This document shows, piece after piece, positions 1 through 8,421 of a stretch of 64,000 nucleotides of DNA. The notes beneath the pieces are model-generated. The model searched no databases. It was not told the origin of the DNA and saw only the letters and a list, made by a program, of their open reading frames with translations. Both the position numbers and the translations under genes were made by a program. Positions within the stretch are counted from its first letter, which is position 1; each line of letters begins with the position of its first letter. This stretch comes from CAZJLP01 sp964546955 (lineage in GTDB: Bacteria; Verrucomicrobiota; Verrucomicrobiia; Opitutales; Opitutaceae): contig CAZJLP010000023.1 in the NCBI GenBank assembly GCA_964546955.1, positions 4,730 through 68,729 of the forward strand, read 5' to 3'.

Positions 1-254
1 GCGACGTCAGCGCGGAGCGTCCACGCTTCGCCCTTGAGATGGCTGGCGCCGACGAGGTCGGCGAGGTAGGGGATGACCCAGTCGTCGCAGGTCTCGATGA
101 ATAGATCGTGATAGAGCGACTCGATATTCTCGTGGACCGCGCTGTACGCTTCCTCGACGGCGGAGAGATAAGCGCGCAGCTGGTAGGCGGGCGTTTGCTC
201 GGCGTCGCGGATGCGATAGATCTCGGGAAGGCGGGAGTAGAGCGAGACTCTCAT
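1..254 (-). CDS. eCIS/phage tail protein, gpI-like, N-terminal part (cut by window edge)
   Basis: The first 84 codons of a gene that runs off the left edge. The visible N-terminus reads MRVSLYSRLPEIYRIRDAEQ and continues with a helical stretch ending in DDWVIPYLADLVG, which resembles the start of phage tail protein I-like (TIGR02242-type) proteins that follow the two baseplate-J genes in tail-like clusters. Its ATG at 254 overlaps the stop of the upstream baseplate gene by four bases (ATGA), so it is translated as the next gene of the same operon. By family analogy it would link the baseplate wedge to the tail fibres. Family assignment rests on a short segment plus strong context. Confidence 0.65.
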   Translation of the reverse strand, partial: MRVSLYSRLPEIYRIRDAEQTPAYQLRAYLSAVEEAYSAVHENIESLYHDLFIETCDDWVIPYLADLVGASHLKGEAWTLRADV

Positions 255-2905
255 GACGAGACGGCGCTGAAGCTAAGGTGGAGCAGATCGAGTTGGAGAA
301 CCTCGTTGGGCAGGCAGGCCGCGTAGGAGGCGAGCGGTTTGGGCTCGGCGGGCAGCGCCAGGTCGGCGGGCTCTTCGACGGCGGTGGCGGCGGAGCCGAG
401 CAAGCCCAGCGCGGTGACCTTGCACCAGAGGATTCCGTCGACGTTTTGCAGCACGCCCTCGATGCGCGTGGCGTATTCCGATTCTCCTAGTTTGCGGGCG
501 GCGAGAGCGAAGAGGCCCTTTTCCGCGGCGGTCTCGTCATCGTCGGTGTCGGCGAAACCGAGCGCGAGACGAAGGTCCGCCTCGATGTCGTCTTGCTGGT
601 ACGTGCTGTCGAAAGCGTATTCGACGTCGACATACACGTAGCGAAGGAAAGCCTGGCGCACGACGATCGAGTGGCGGTCCGAACCGCGGTCCCGTTGGGC
701 GGCGAGAATCGAGGCTTTGACGGCGTCGTATTCGTCGGCGCGGCCGGCCTCGAGGAGGACGGTGAGAACGACGGAAGGGAGGCCGAAGATCATATCCCAA
801 CGGGCGGCGGCCTTGGTCACGCCAGCCAGCGCGAGCGTTTCGGCTTCGTAGTCGCTGAGGCTGACCATGCGGCCGAGGCTCTGCAGCTTGGCCGGGGCGG
901 CGGCGCGGGCTTTCTCGCCGTCTTCGGCGTCGGAGCCGCCGGCGATGACACCGGGAAGCTGGATTTTTTCGAGGTTAACGACGCGAGAGCCCGGTTGAAC
1001 CTTGGTATCGGCTTTCAAGGATCCGTGGGCGCCGGAACCGACGCGGTAAACGGCGGTGACGTTTTTGAGCCCGGATGGGAGGCGCGAGCCCGTCAGGCCG
1101 TCGCCAAACTGGATGTAGCTGTCGCCCTCGGAGTCCTGGCGGACGATGTAGATCTGCTCCAGCGCTTCGCGGCCGAAGAACGAATCCACGCGGGACCACT
1201 CACGTTCTTCGACGTAGATCGTGAGCTCGGGCACCTCCGGCGGAGAAGCGCTAGAGGAACTGAAGTACGCGAGGGGGGCTTTGGGCAGCTTGAACGTTTG
1301 GAATGTCTCGCGGCTGTCGCCGTTGCCGAGCACGACTTCGGCCTGGGATTTGCCCTGGGTGGCTTCGACGACGTTGCCGAAAACGCTGACGATGGGTTCG
1401 GCTTCGTCGAAGTCCTCGTGGAAGAAGTCGCTCAAGACCGTACTGAGGACCAGCGGGCGCATACCCTCGTCGGTGTCGGCCAGACTGGCGACGGCGGTGA
1501 TTTGCTGGACCGTGGCCTCGGCGGTGCGGCCGTCGTCGGCCTGGAAGAGCAACGTGCGGTTTTCGAGTGCGGCGGCGTCCTCGGCGGTGCCGTAGAAAGA
1601 AAGTTGATTGACGGCGCTCAGTGGACCCGCGGGGGGATCGGAGAGACGGCTGACAGTGAGGGCGGGACTGGTGGCCTCGTGAAGGCGGATCTCTCGTAGG
1701 TCCGCGTAAGCGTAGCCGGGGCTGTTGTTGGTCACGATTGCCTGGTCCAATGTGACGAACGTGCTGGCGCCCTGGAGATCGCCGAACGAAATAGGGCCGG
1801 CGGAAATCTGGCTGATTTTGCGGGCTACGGTCAGAGGGTACTTGCTGCTGTTGTACGTGACGGGTGCCTGCCAGAGAAGGGTGGTGTTCGGGGTGAGGTC
1901 GGTGACCTCCTGGTCAAGGGCCACGAAAGCGGCGGGCAGACCGACGGAGCTGGAGGTCTCGGTGCAGTCGCTACTCAAGTGTCGCACGTAGACGGTGGCG
2001 GCTTCGGTCATTCCGTCGATCAGCCCGTCAGACGCAACGTGGCTCGTGTGGATCTTTGCCGGGGCATTGAACCCGAAATGCCGGAACGTGCGATTGATGC
2101 GATAGGCCGTGACATTTCCCGACCAGTTGGCGAGGACGGGGGTCTCGAGTTCGACGATGCAGCGGCCCAATATCAGTTCCACCGATTTTATTTTCACCAA
2201 CTGCGGTGTTTGCTGCTGGGCGATCGAAGTGGTCGAAGTGTTGGTCCAGGAGGGCTCATCAGCAATGAGCACGAGTTTTTCGCCTGATTTCAGGCCGACG
2301 GTGGCGAGGCTGACGGCATCGACGGCGCCCCCGGCCGATGAAATTTCGATGGAGGTGGCGCCGCTCGATAGGCCGGCCGTGTAGTTACGAGAACGATACA
2401 GAGAAAAGCGGCTGAGATGCGGGTAGGCGGCGAGTTCGGACGAAGTTTCGAAGTCAACCGGATCGCTGACCTCGTCGAGCTCGGCTTTGACGGGATAGGC
2501 GGCCGGGATTCTCACGGTCGTGGTGCCCTTGACCTCGAACGCGAATTTGCCGGAGCCGGACAGGCCCGGGGCAAGGCGGTAGCCCAGGAGGCGAACCAAG
2601 TTCGCGATGCTCTCGCGCCATTGTGCTGTGCGCAGGTAGGCCTCGTTGGCGTAGTGCTCCTGATAAAAGGTAAGAATATCCCCAATGATCGCGGCGCCCT
2701 CGAGGAGGGCGACGCCGGGGTCGTCGGCCCCGCGGTGGGTCCAGGCCTTGAGCGCGGGCGCACGGTTGACGGACCGAAGCAGAAAGTCGCGGATGTCGCC
2801 GTATTCGCCGATGCGATATCCGATGTGGGACAGCGCCGGGCGATTGTCGGGGCGGCGGGGAAACGTCTCGGTGGCTGTGCAGTCGTTGGTCAGTTCGTCG
2901 CTCAT
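251..2905 (-). CDS. eCIS baseplate wedge protein, baseplate-J family (Afp12-like)
   Basis: An 884-residue protein of the putative baseplate assembly (TIGR02243/Baseplate_J) type. The N-terminal ~150 residues contain RNRPALSHIGYRIGEYGDIRDF-like sequence and GDILTFYQEHYANEAYL, the hallmark start of these proteins (they must be in place early in wedge assembly). A central segment has SYIQFGDGLTGSRLPSG, the conserved FGDG region of J proteins, and the C-terminal third has SLSDYEAETLALAGVTKA, typical of the J domain. It overlaps both neighbours by ATGA. With the gene at 2902-5334 it would form the two-component J layer of the baseplate. Roughly 880 residues is normal for this member of the pair. 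Confidence 0.9.
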   Translation of the reverse strand: MSDELTNDCTATETFPRRPDNRPALSHIGYRIGEYGDIRDFLLRSVNRAPALKAWTHRGADDPGVALLEGAAIIGDILTFYQEHYANEAYLRTAQWRESIANLVRLLGYRLAPGLSGSGKFAFEVKGTTTVRIPAAYPVKAELDEVSDPVDFETSSELAAYPHLSRFSLYRSRNYTAGLSSGATSIEISSAGGAVDAVSLATVGLKSGEKLVLIADEPSWTNTSTTSIAQQQTPQLVKIKSVELILGRCIVELETPVLANWSGNVTAYRINRTFRHFGFNAPAKIHTSHVASDGLIDGMTEAATVYVRHLSSDCTETSSSVGLPAAFVALDQEVTDLTPNTTLLWQAPVTYNSSKYPLTVARKISQISAGPISFGDLQGASTFVTLDQAIVTNNSPGYAYADLREIRLHEATSPALTVSRLSDPPAGPLSAVNQLSFYGTAEDAAALENRTLLFQADDGRTAEATVQQITAVASLADTDEGMRPLVLSTVLSDFFHEDFDEAEPIVSVFGNVVEATQGKSQAEVVLGNGDSRETFQTFKLPKAPLAYFSSSSASPPEVPELTIYVEEREWSRVDSFFGREALEQIYIVRQDSEGDSYIQFGDGLTGSRLPSGLKNVTAVYRVGSGAHGSLKADTKVQPGSRVVNLEKIQLPGVIAGGSDAEDGEKARAAAPAKLQSLGRMVSLSDYEAETLALAGVTKAAARWDMIFGLPSVVLTVLLEAGRADEYDAVKASILAAQRDRGSDRHSIVVRQAFLRYVYVDVEYAFDSTYQQDDIEADLRLALGFADTDDDETAAEKGLFALAARKLGESEYATRIEGVLQNVDGILWCKVTALGLLGSAATAVEEPADLALPAEPKPLASYAACLPNEVLQLDLLHLSFSAVSS

Positions 2906-5334
2906 GCGCGGCCTCCTTGAAGTTCGAAGCGGATGAAACCAGTCTCGAGGTGATCGGGGTCGTTTTTCACCTGAATGATTTCGTTGAACGTGACCTGAAT
3001 CTTGTCGCCGGGGCCTGCCGTGGGTTCATTCCAGCGCTCAAGATCGATGGAATTAATGTGCTTGATGCCCGAAATATGCTGGATGCGACCGGCAATTTCG
3101 CTGGCGTGGAGGGATTGGCCGAAGGTCCAGTTGTCGGGGTGGAAGAGACCGAGGCGGCCGTCGGGCGTGTAGCCGGTGGAGAATTCCTGCTCGAGGATAT
3201 AGCGGATGTCCTCCGGCCAGAAATCCTCGTGGATGCAGACGGTGACGTAGATCTGCAACGGGACGAAATCGGGCGGGCGGATCTCCAGGTCTTCGCCGAT
3301 GAGGCGGACGGCCTCGAGGTGGCTGCGGAGCCGGGCAAGCAGGTCGTCGCTGATTTCCTCCGTTCCGGAGGGATCGACGCTGATCCGCACGGTGCGCCAG
3401 CTCCCCGTCCAGGCGTAGGCGGCGACGGCTTGAGAGACCCCGTCGACTTCCTCCGCGCGCGCGATGTAGTCATCCAGCGTGACGGCGCGAAGCTGGCGCG
3501 CGCGGTAGGCCTCGGGGGCGTTGCGCAGAATCTGTTCGGGGAGTTCCGGATCGAGCCCGTTGGTGACATCGAAAGGATTCCAGACGGCGGTGACGTCGGG
3601 GGTGGCCGTGGTGTCCGAATAGATAATGGAATCGCGGCCAACATTGCCGACTTCGCCGCCGCCGACCTGATATGAACAGTTGATCACACTGTCAGCGGGC
3701 AACAGGTAGCCGTTGGTGCCATTGCCGAAACGAATGACGCTGCGTTGGAGTTCGTCCGTCTCGACAGCGAAATAGTTGCCCTCATCGAGCGAGTCGTCGG
3801 CGTGCACGAGGCTGATGTCCTCGAGGAACGCGACCGCGCCTTGGCCGGGGATCTCGACCTCGATCTGGAGGCTCGACTGCGGAGGGATTTCGCCTCCGGT
3901 GTCGGTGTCAAGATACGCGAGGGGAGTATAGGGCAGGCGGCAGAGCAGGCCGCGACGCTCGGTGCGTTCGTAGGCGTATTCGCCGTCGGCGAGGGTGGCG
4001 TCGCTCTCGCGGAAGGTGGTGGTGAGAGGCTGGCCTTGATAGACGGTGGCCAGATTCCCGTGAAATTTGGCGATTTCCGTGATGTCGCCGCCGGCGGCGT
4101 CCACGGTGAAGCAGTAGTTGTATTTCAGGGCGTCCTCCTCGCGCCAGGTGACGCGAACGCAAAACGTGCTAGCCATCGGGTCCTCGACGGTTTCAGCGGA
4201 AAGCAAGCGAAGCAGCTGGCGTTTCTCGGGGTTAGCACCGGACGCGCGGCCCGTGGCGGGATTCAACCATTCCTGAAGCACAAGTTCCGTCATCACGCCG
4301 CCGTTGATCAGAGCGGCCACGATGTCGCAGGTCGCCTGGTCGGTGGAGGAAGGGGCGAGATCGGCCGTGGTCGAGCCGGCCGCGAGCGAAGGAATGACAT
4401 CCTGCCAGGTGTAGAGGCCGAGCTCGTTGAAGAGCGGGTGAAGACTGCGCTCCTTCCGAGTCGCGAAATAGATCGTGCTTTCCGGAACATCCGGGTCGCC
4501 GGCCCACACCGTGAACCCCGCCGGCAACGTGAAGATGTTCGAGATGGCCGTGCCGTCGGGAAGATCGAGGCTGCCGACGACGGTGTCCGCGACGGTGAGT
4601 GCGATCTGCGTGGTGGACTGATTGCCCTGATGGATGTGGTAGTCCATCAACCGGGCGTGGCGGGCAAGCGAGACGCGGGAGCGGCAGGTGGAGAGATACG
4701 CCTCGGCCATCACGCGGTCCTGGTAGTCGCTCAGTTCGTCGCCCGACGCGCTGAAAAGATCGATCAGCACCTGATCCATGTCGGCCTCGCTGGTGCTTTC
4801 CCAGCCGGGCACGCGTTGCTGCATGGCGGTGATCAACGTGTGGCGGAAGGAGTCGTAGTCTTTGGCCAGGTAATCGATCGTGATCGGCGACGGTGGAGCG
4901 GAGGCGGGCTCCCAGCCTGGGGAGCAATCATTGCTGAAGCACCCCGGGCGAAATTTGAATTCATGCTCGGTCAGAAGCGGATCGAAGCCCGAGTGGGTGA
5001 CGACCAGGGTGTAGGTCGAGTAGTCGCCAATGGGAATGACCGTGAGTCTCAAGACGTTGCCCGCGACACTGGCGGCGGTGACACGGATCTGCCCGCTGGC
5101 GGTGCCTCCGCGGATGCGATGACCGCCGCGAATGCGAAGACGTGTGGCGAACTGGGTCGGATCGGCCGCGAGGGTGGCGAGATGCAGGCTGTTGTAGCAC
5201 TCGACCAGCAGGCGGGCCTCGGTTGGAGAGGCAGCCGGAAGAAGTTCGACCAGGATCAGGCGGATGCCATTAAGCGAGTTCGCGGCGAGATTGTTCGCGC
5301 GTTCGTCGAGAGCGTCCTGATGGATGATGGCCAT
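2902..5334 (-). CDS. eCIS baseplate wedge protein, baseplate-J family (Afp11-like)
   Basis: An 810-residue J-type baseplate protein, distinct from the 884-residue partner downstream. Markers are IDYLAKDYDSFRHTLI and MDQVLIDLFSASGDELSDYQ near residues 150-205 (the characteristic N-terminal helix pair), VIRFGNGTNGYLLP near residue 535, and ARQLRAVTLDDYIARAEEVDGV near residue 610, the J-domain signature. The stop overlaps the next ATG (ATGA). Its role by homology is the wedge that surrounds the spike and triggers sheath contraction. It is about 19 bp from the gp25-like gene upstream, so it belongs to the same transcript. Confidence 0.92.
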   Translation of the reverse strand: MAIIHQDALDERANNLAANSLNGIRLILVELLPAASPTEARLLVECYNSLHLATLAADPTQFATRLRIRGGHRIRGGTASGQIRVTAASVAGNVLRLTVIPIGDYSTYTLVVTHSGFDPLLTEHEFKFRPGCFSNDCSPGWEPASAPPSPITIDYLAKDYDSFRHTLITAMQQRVPGWESTSEADMDQVLIDLFSASGDELSDYQDRVMAEAYLSTCRSRVSLARHARLMDYHIHQGNQSTTQIALTVADTVVGSLDLPDGTAISNIFTLPAGFTVWAGDPDVPESTIYFATRKERSLHPLFNELGLYTWQDVIPSLAAGSTTADLAPSSTDQATCDIVAALINGGVMTELVLQEWLNPATGRASGANPEKRQLLRLLSAETVEDPMASTFCVRVTWREEDALKYNYCFTVDAAGGDITEIAKFHGNLATVYQGQPLTTTFRESDATLADGEYAYERTERRGLLCRLPYTPLAYLDTDTGGEIPPQSSLQIEVEIPGQGAVAFLEDISLVHADDSLDEGNYFAVETDELQRSVIRFGNGTNGYLLPADSVINCSYQVGGGEVGNVGRDSIIYSDTTATPDVTAVWNPFDVTNGLDPELPEQILRNAPEAYRARQLRAVTLDDYIARAEEVDGVSQAVAAYAWTGSWRTVRISVDPSGTEEISDDLLARLRSHLEAVRLIGEDLEIRPPDFVPLQIYVTVCIHEDFWPEDIRYILEQEFSTGYTPDGRLGLFHPDNWTFGQSLHASEIAGRIQHISGIKHINSIDLERWNEPTAGPGDKIQVTFNEIIQVKNDPDHLETGFIRFELQGGRA

Positions 5335-5353
5335 GGCGGAAAAGGCGGGGGGG

Positions 5354-5740
5354 TTATTGGCCGTTGCGGCGGAATTTCACGACGCGACTGTCCTCGGTGC
5401 CCGCGGCGCGGTACTTGATCTCGATCTCCACTAGTTCGCCGCTGAAGGTAACTTCGAGGTTTTCGAGCGTGAGGCGGTGGCCGAGCCACTTGTTGATCGA
5501 CTGGGTGAGACGCGCCTTGGTCACCCCGCGGAGCACGTCGCTGGTGGGTTCGAAGACCAGCTTGCGCGCGCCGCCGCCGAATTCAGGCAGGAAGGGACGT
5601 TCGCCGGGGGAGGTCAGGATAAGCTGGAGCAGTTCGTGGTGGACGTGCTCGGCGTGCGTGGCGGGCGCGGCGGTGCGTCCATCGGCCCCCACGCGGAAAG
5701 GGAAGGAAAGGTGCCGGCCGGCTGGGTCGCTGCTGCTCAT
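5354..5740 (-). CDS. eCIS baseplate wedge protein, GPW/gp25 family
   Basis: A 128-residue protein of the GPW/gp25 family, the sheath-initiating wedge subunit of contractile tails. Recognisable pieces are LSFPFRVGADGRTA at the start, HVHHELLQLILTSPGERPFLPEFGGG in the middle (the GER..xPEFG signature of gp25-like proteins) and the C-terminal VEIEIKYRAAGT strand. The start at 5740 was chosen because its ATG overlaps the stop of the PAAR-like gene (ATGA); a longer open frame upstream would run through that gene in another frame. Placement directly before the two J genes matches Afp9 and phage order. Confidence 0.92.
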   Translation of the reverse strand: MSSSDPAGRHLSFPFRVGADGRTAAPATHAEHVHHELLQLILTSPGERPFLPEFGGGARKLVFEPTSDVLRGVTKARLTQSINKWLGHRLTLENLEVTFSGELVEIEIKYRAAGTEDSRVVKFRRNGQ

Positions 5741-6066
5741 GTGCCTTGGACTGTGCTTTGGACGTTGGAGATCGTAGCGGTGCCTTGGGGCCCCGTGGCG
5801 CTTTGGCAGAGGCCCGTGCTGTTCTGGAGCAGTACGGGCACTTGGTTTACCTTGGTCTGGGATGCACCGGTTACCCAGGTGACCATCAGGCAAGGGGAGG
5901 GCGTGATCCCCTTCATGAATGGGCAGCCGGAGACCGTGTGGACGTCGGTTTGAAGGAGGGCGAAGGCCCCGTCGATTTTCATCGATGTGTTGCCGGTGGT
6001 CGTGAGTTGGACGGCGCCCCCATGCGTGCATTGCGCGGAACTCTGCGTGGTGAGGATGAAAGGCAT
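5737..6066 (-). CDS. PAAR-like spike tip protein
   Basis: A 109-residue protein with the layout of PAAR-like/DUF4280 tips: an N-terminal CTHGGAVQL, a central HTVSGCPFMKGITPSPCLMV and a C-terminal GLCQSATGPQGTATI. Cysteines and the histidine could bind a metal at the point of the spike, as in PAAR proteins. It sits directly after the gp5-like gene (12 bp) and overlaps the gp25-like gene. The expected role is sharpening the spike and possibly carrying an effector. I see no effector extension here, so any cargo would be encoded elsewhere. Confidence 0.8.
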   Translation of the reverse strand: MPFILTTQSSAQCTHGGAVQLTTTGNTSMKIDGAFALLQTDVHTVSGCPFMKGITPSPCLMVTWVTGASQTKVNQVPVLLQNSTGLCQSATGPQGTATISNVQSTVQGT

Positions 6067-6078
6067 GGGAAGAAAAGT

Positions 6079-6669
6079 TCAGGCTCCGACTTTGAGCGCG
6101 TCGTTCACCAGGCTCGCGCCCGCCGTAGTGATTTTAACCATACCGTTGTTGATGTTGATCTCGGCCTGACCGATCGCGATTTCGCATTGGCCGAATTTGA
6201 GCGTGATACCGCTGGAGTTCATGACGATTTCGCCTCCGCCGGCGTCGGCGCCCTTCGCGTAGAGCAGCTTCACTTCGTCGGCGTCGTCATCGAGAACAAG
6301 CTGGTGACCGGCGGTGGTCGTGAGTACGCGTGCCTTGGTCGAACAGGGTTTGGGAACCTCGCTCTTGGCCGACCACCACGAGCCGGTCCATATCGGGTGT
6401 GACGGATTGCCCCCCTCGAATTCGATCCAGACTCCGTCATCGACCTCGGGGAGGGCGAAGAGCCCGTGTCCGGGGCCGCCAAACGGTAGTGCGGGCAAGG
6501 CCCAAAAGGAATCGAGTTCGCCCAAGACCGCGGGAACGATGGCCTTGATGCGACCAATCTCCTCCGGATCGTTCACGTCCGTGACCTTGCCCCGGTACTT
6601 GCCGAAGAACCGGGTGCTCATGAAATCGGCCATCTGGCCGAGAAGCTGTTCAGTGTCGGTGGCGGGCAT
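6079..6669 (-). CDS. gp5/VgrG-like spike OB-fold protein (phage baseplate assembly protein V family)
   Basis: A 196-residue protein beginning MPATDTEQLLGQMADFMSTR. It contains the OB-fold of baseplate protein V / gp5 (GKYRGKVTDVNDPEEIGRIK, then PFGGPGHGLFALPEVDDGVW and GGNPSHPIWTGSWW), followed by short beta-helix-like repeats (IVMNSSGITLKFG, ININNGMVKIT) that would build the spike needle. The start is fixed by TAATG overlap with the preceding hub gene at 6669. Together with the separate gp27-like hub it makes up what is one VgrG polypeptide in T6SS, so the hub and spike are encoded as two genes here. Confidence 0.92.
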   Translation of the reverse strand: MPATDTEQLLGQMADFMSTRFFGKYRGKVTDVNDPEEIGRIKAIVPAVLGELDSFWALPALPFGGPGHGLFALPEVDDGVWIEFEGGNPSHPIWTGSWWSAKSEVPKPCSTKARVLTTTAGHQLVLDDDADEVKLLYAKGADAGGGEIVMNSSGITLKFGQCEIAIGQAEININNGMVKITTAGASLVNDALKVGA

Positions 6670-7793
6670 TAGAAAATAGATGAAGCGAGATCGGTGATGG
6701 ACGGATTCAGCGTGGCTCGCACTTGTCGCTGCACGGTGAACTCCTCGGTGTGATCGGAGCGGGTGATGACGTGACGCACCCGCTTGATCAGGTACGTGCC
6801 GCTGAGGCTGGTCGCGCCGGCCTGGACGCTGATGAGCTGGTAGGGGGTCAAGACACCGGCATAGCGGCCCGAAAAAACCTGTCCGGTGGCCTCGAAGGTG
6901 TAACTGCTGGCAATCGATTGGGCGCGCGCAAGCGCGTCGGGATCGACGCCGGTCGCGATAGCGGGGTTTGGCAGGCGTGTAGCCGGAGGTGTGGCAGAAT
7001 CGGGTTCGCCGCCCCCCAAAAGGGTCTCGTCTTGAAATGAACCGGAGCTCGCAAAGGTCCCGCGATCGCTGAGGCTGAGGGTTTGGATCTGGTAGGTGCT
7101 GGCGCTTTGATTGTCGTTTTGCACCTCGAAGCTCATCACATTGCGGTTGGCTCCAAGAAGGATGAGCGGATCCAGCGACGGGGTTTCGGTCGAGTCGGGA
7201 AAGGAGCAGAAGAAGCCGCGGCTCTCGGCGTCCACGGTGGCCCCGGGGAGCACATAGGCGTGCAGGCCGTTGCGCTCGGCGAGGCGACGGAGAAAACCGG
7301 CGTTGGTGCCGCGCTGAACCTCGGCGCCCTCGAGGGGCTGCGCGGGGGCGTTGAGGGTGGCGATCGTTTCCGGCGTGATGTTGACCAAATCGCTGTTGAA
7401 AAGCTGTCGGGCGATGTCGGCGTCGGAAAGCCCTTCGGAGATCGCGATGACGTCCGTGCGATTGAGAAGTGCGGAATCGTCGTGAATGCGGAGTACGACC
7501 TGACTTTGACCCGGTTCGGAATTGAGCTGCGTATCGTAGCCGACGACGGGACCGTCGATGAGCGGAACCCACGGGTCGGTATCGATTTGCAATTCAATGC
7601 GGATGCGCTCGTAGCCGATGTCCGTTTCAAGCTCTGTCCAAGACCCGTCCTCGCTGAGGCATTGCGGCAGGGTGATGCGCGCTTCCCAGGTGTGATCGAC
7701 TTCCTGGTCGATGCTGATGCTGAGAATGCGCGCGAGCCATTCCGCGGGAGCAGGTTCCTTGTCGAGATAGACTTTGAAACGTTTGGAAGGCAT
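6669..7793 (-). CDS. gp27-like hub protein (phage late control D / VgrG N-terminal family)
   Basis: A 374-residue hub protein. Typical features are an N-terminal beta domain (FKVYLDKEPAPAEWLARIL), GLSDADIARQLF, the NAGFLRRLAERNGLHAYV motif of late-control-D/VgrG proteins around residue 165, and a C-terminal GVLTPYQLISVQAGATSLSG with VRHVITRSDHTEEFTVQR, the closing barrel that adapts the spike to the tube. The gene overlaps the gp5-like gene by one base and starts a new translation block after an unusual gap of about 350 bp upstream. Functionally it should be the Afp8 N-terminal half equivalent. Confidence 0.9.
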   Translation of the reverse strand: MPSKRFKVYLDKEPAPAEWLARILSISIDQEVDHTWEARITLPQCLSEDGSWTELETDIGYERIRIELQIDTDPWVPLIDGPVVGYDTQLNSEPGQSQVVLRIHDDSALLNRTDVIAISEGLSDADIARQLFNSDLVNITPETIATLNAPAQPLEGAEVQRGTNAGFLRRLAERNGLHAYVLPGATVDAESRGFFCSFPDSTETPSLDPLILLGANRNVMSFEVQNDNQSASTYQIQTLSLSDRGTFASSGSFQDETLLGGGEPDSATPPATRLPNPAIATGVDPDALARAQSIASSYTFEATGQVFSGRYAGVLTPYQLISVQAGATSLSGTYLIKRVRHVITRSDHTEEFTVQRQVRATLNPSITDLASSIF

Positions 7794-8140
7794 GGGCTGA
7801 TCAAAAGATATCAGGCGCGAAGCGCCCGCCGCTCACTGTGGACAGTCTCGCCTCTCGCCGGGGAAAGGATCGTTCGCGCTGATTTGCACCGTTGGATTAA
7901 CGCATCGGCGTTGCCGATCTGCCGAAGGCGATCCGCCGTTTCGAGAGTCACGTTCGAACTGTTCCCGTTGAGCCGTGGGTGGTCTTGATTTGGAAAGATG
8001 CAGGCGGGCGAGTTCGATGAAAGGCGGGCCTGGGGGAGAACAAGGTCCGACCAAAGCTGACGCCGGCTCGGCAGGACGCCTCGCCCCACCTTGGTCTGTC
8101 CGTCGGTCAGCATCTCCCAGATATTCATTCCAGTTTGGCG
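7794..8140. other. Unexplained gap inside the injection-system operon
   Basis: About 350 bases without a convincing gene interrupt an operon whose other junctions mostly overlap. A 105-codon open frame on the minus strand (7811-8128) has no recognisable family features and its ATG has no spaced ribosome site, so I do not call it. The stretch includes GGACGCCTCGCCCCACC near 8080, a sequence resembling dispersed intergenic repeat fragments (TAGGGCGA-type pieces also occur near 51192 and 52749). It probably holds a repeat insertion, and perhaps an internal promoter for the hub gene. Confidence 0.5.
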
Positions 8141-8413
8141 TTAGGCGGAGGGAAGGCTCAGCGAGTCCCCAGTTTTTGCCGTGAGATCGTTGGCTTGCAG
8201 GGCGGTGTTGGCGTCGGCAATGTGCCAGAACTTTGTCGCGTCGCTGTGGTAGGTGTGCGCGAGAAGGTCGAGGCGATCGTTGTCCAAGACCGTATAGGCG
8301 GAGCCGGTCGTCGCGGGGAGCGGGCGCAGTTTAAGCGCGGTAACGCTGCGGCCGTCGCGGGTGGTGGTCTCGACCGTGTCGACCTTGGCGTAGCGGGAGG
8401 TTTCGAGGAACAT
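8141..8413 (-). CDS. LysM-type baseplate protein (gp53-like / Afp7 C-terminal-like)
   Basis: A 90-residue protein whose second half (YTVLDNDRLDLLAHTYHSDATKFWHIADAN to the end) is a LysM-like fold typical of gp53-type baseplate adaptors in contractile tails. In Afp7-like proteins a tube-initiator domain and a LysM domain are joined; here the two are separate genes, this one following the CIS_tube-domain gene after 8 bp. The usual role is to anchor the baseplate inner ring rather than bind cell wall. Length is near the family minimum, with no extra domain. Confidence 0.85.
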   Translation of the reverse strand: MFLETSRYAKVDTVETTTRDGRSVTALKLRPLPATTGSAYTVLDNDRLDLLAHTYHSDATKFWHIADANTALQANDLTAKTGDSLSLPSA

Positions 8414-8421
8414 GGTGAGGA

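Noticed and set aside
3745..5418. 557-codon plus-strand frame opposite the Afp11-like gene
   Set aside because: Antisense to a clear baseplate-J gene; composition is typical of shadow translation and it has no motif.
7811..8128. 105-codon minus-strand frame in the operon gap, considered as a lost eCIS gene
   Set aside because: No family resemblance, no spaced ribosome site, and repeat-like DNA inside. Kept as an open question rather than a gene.
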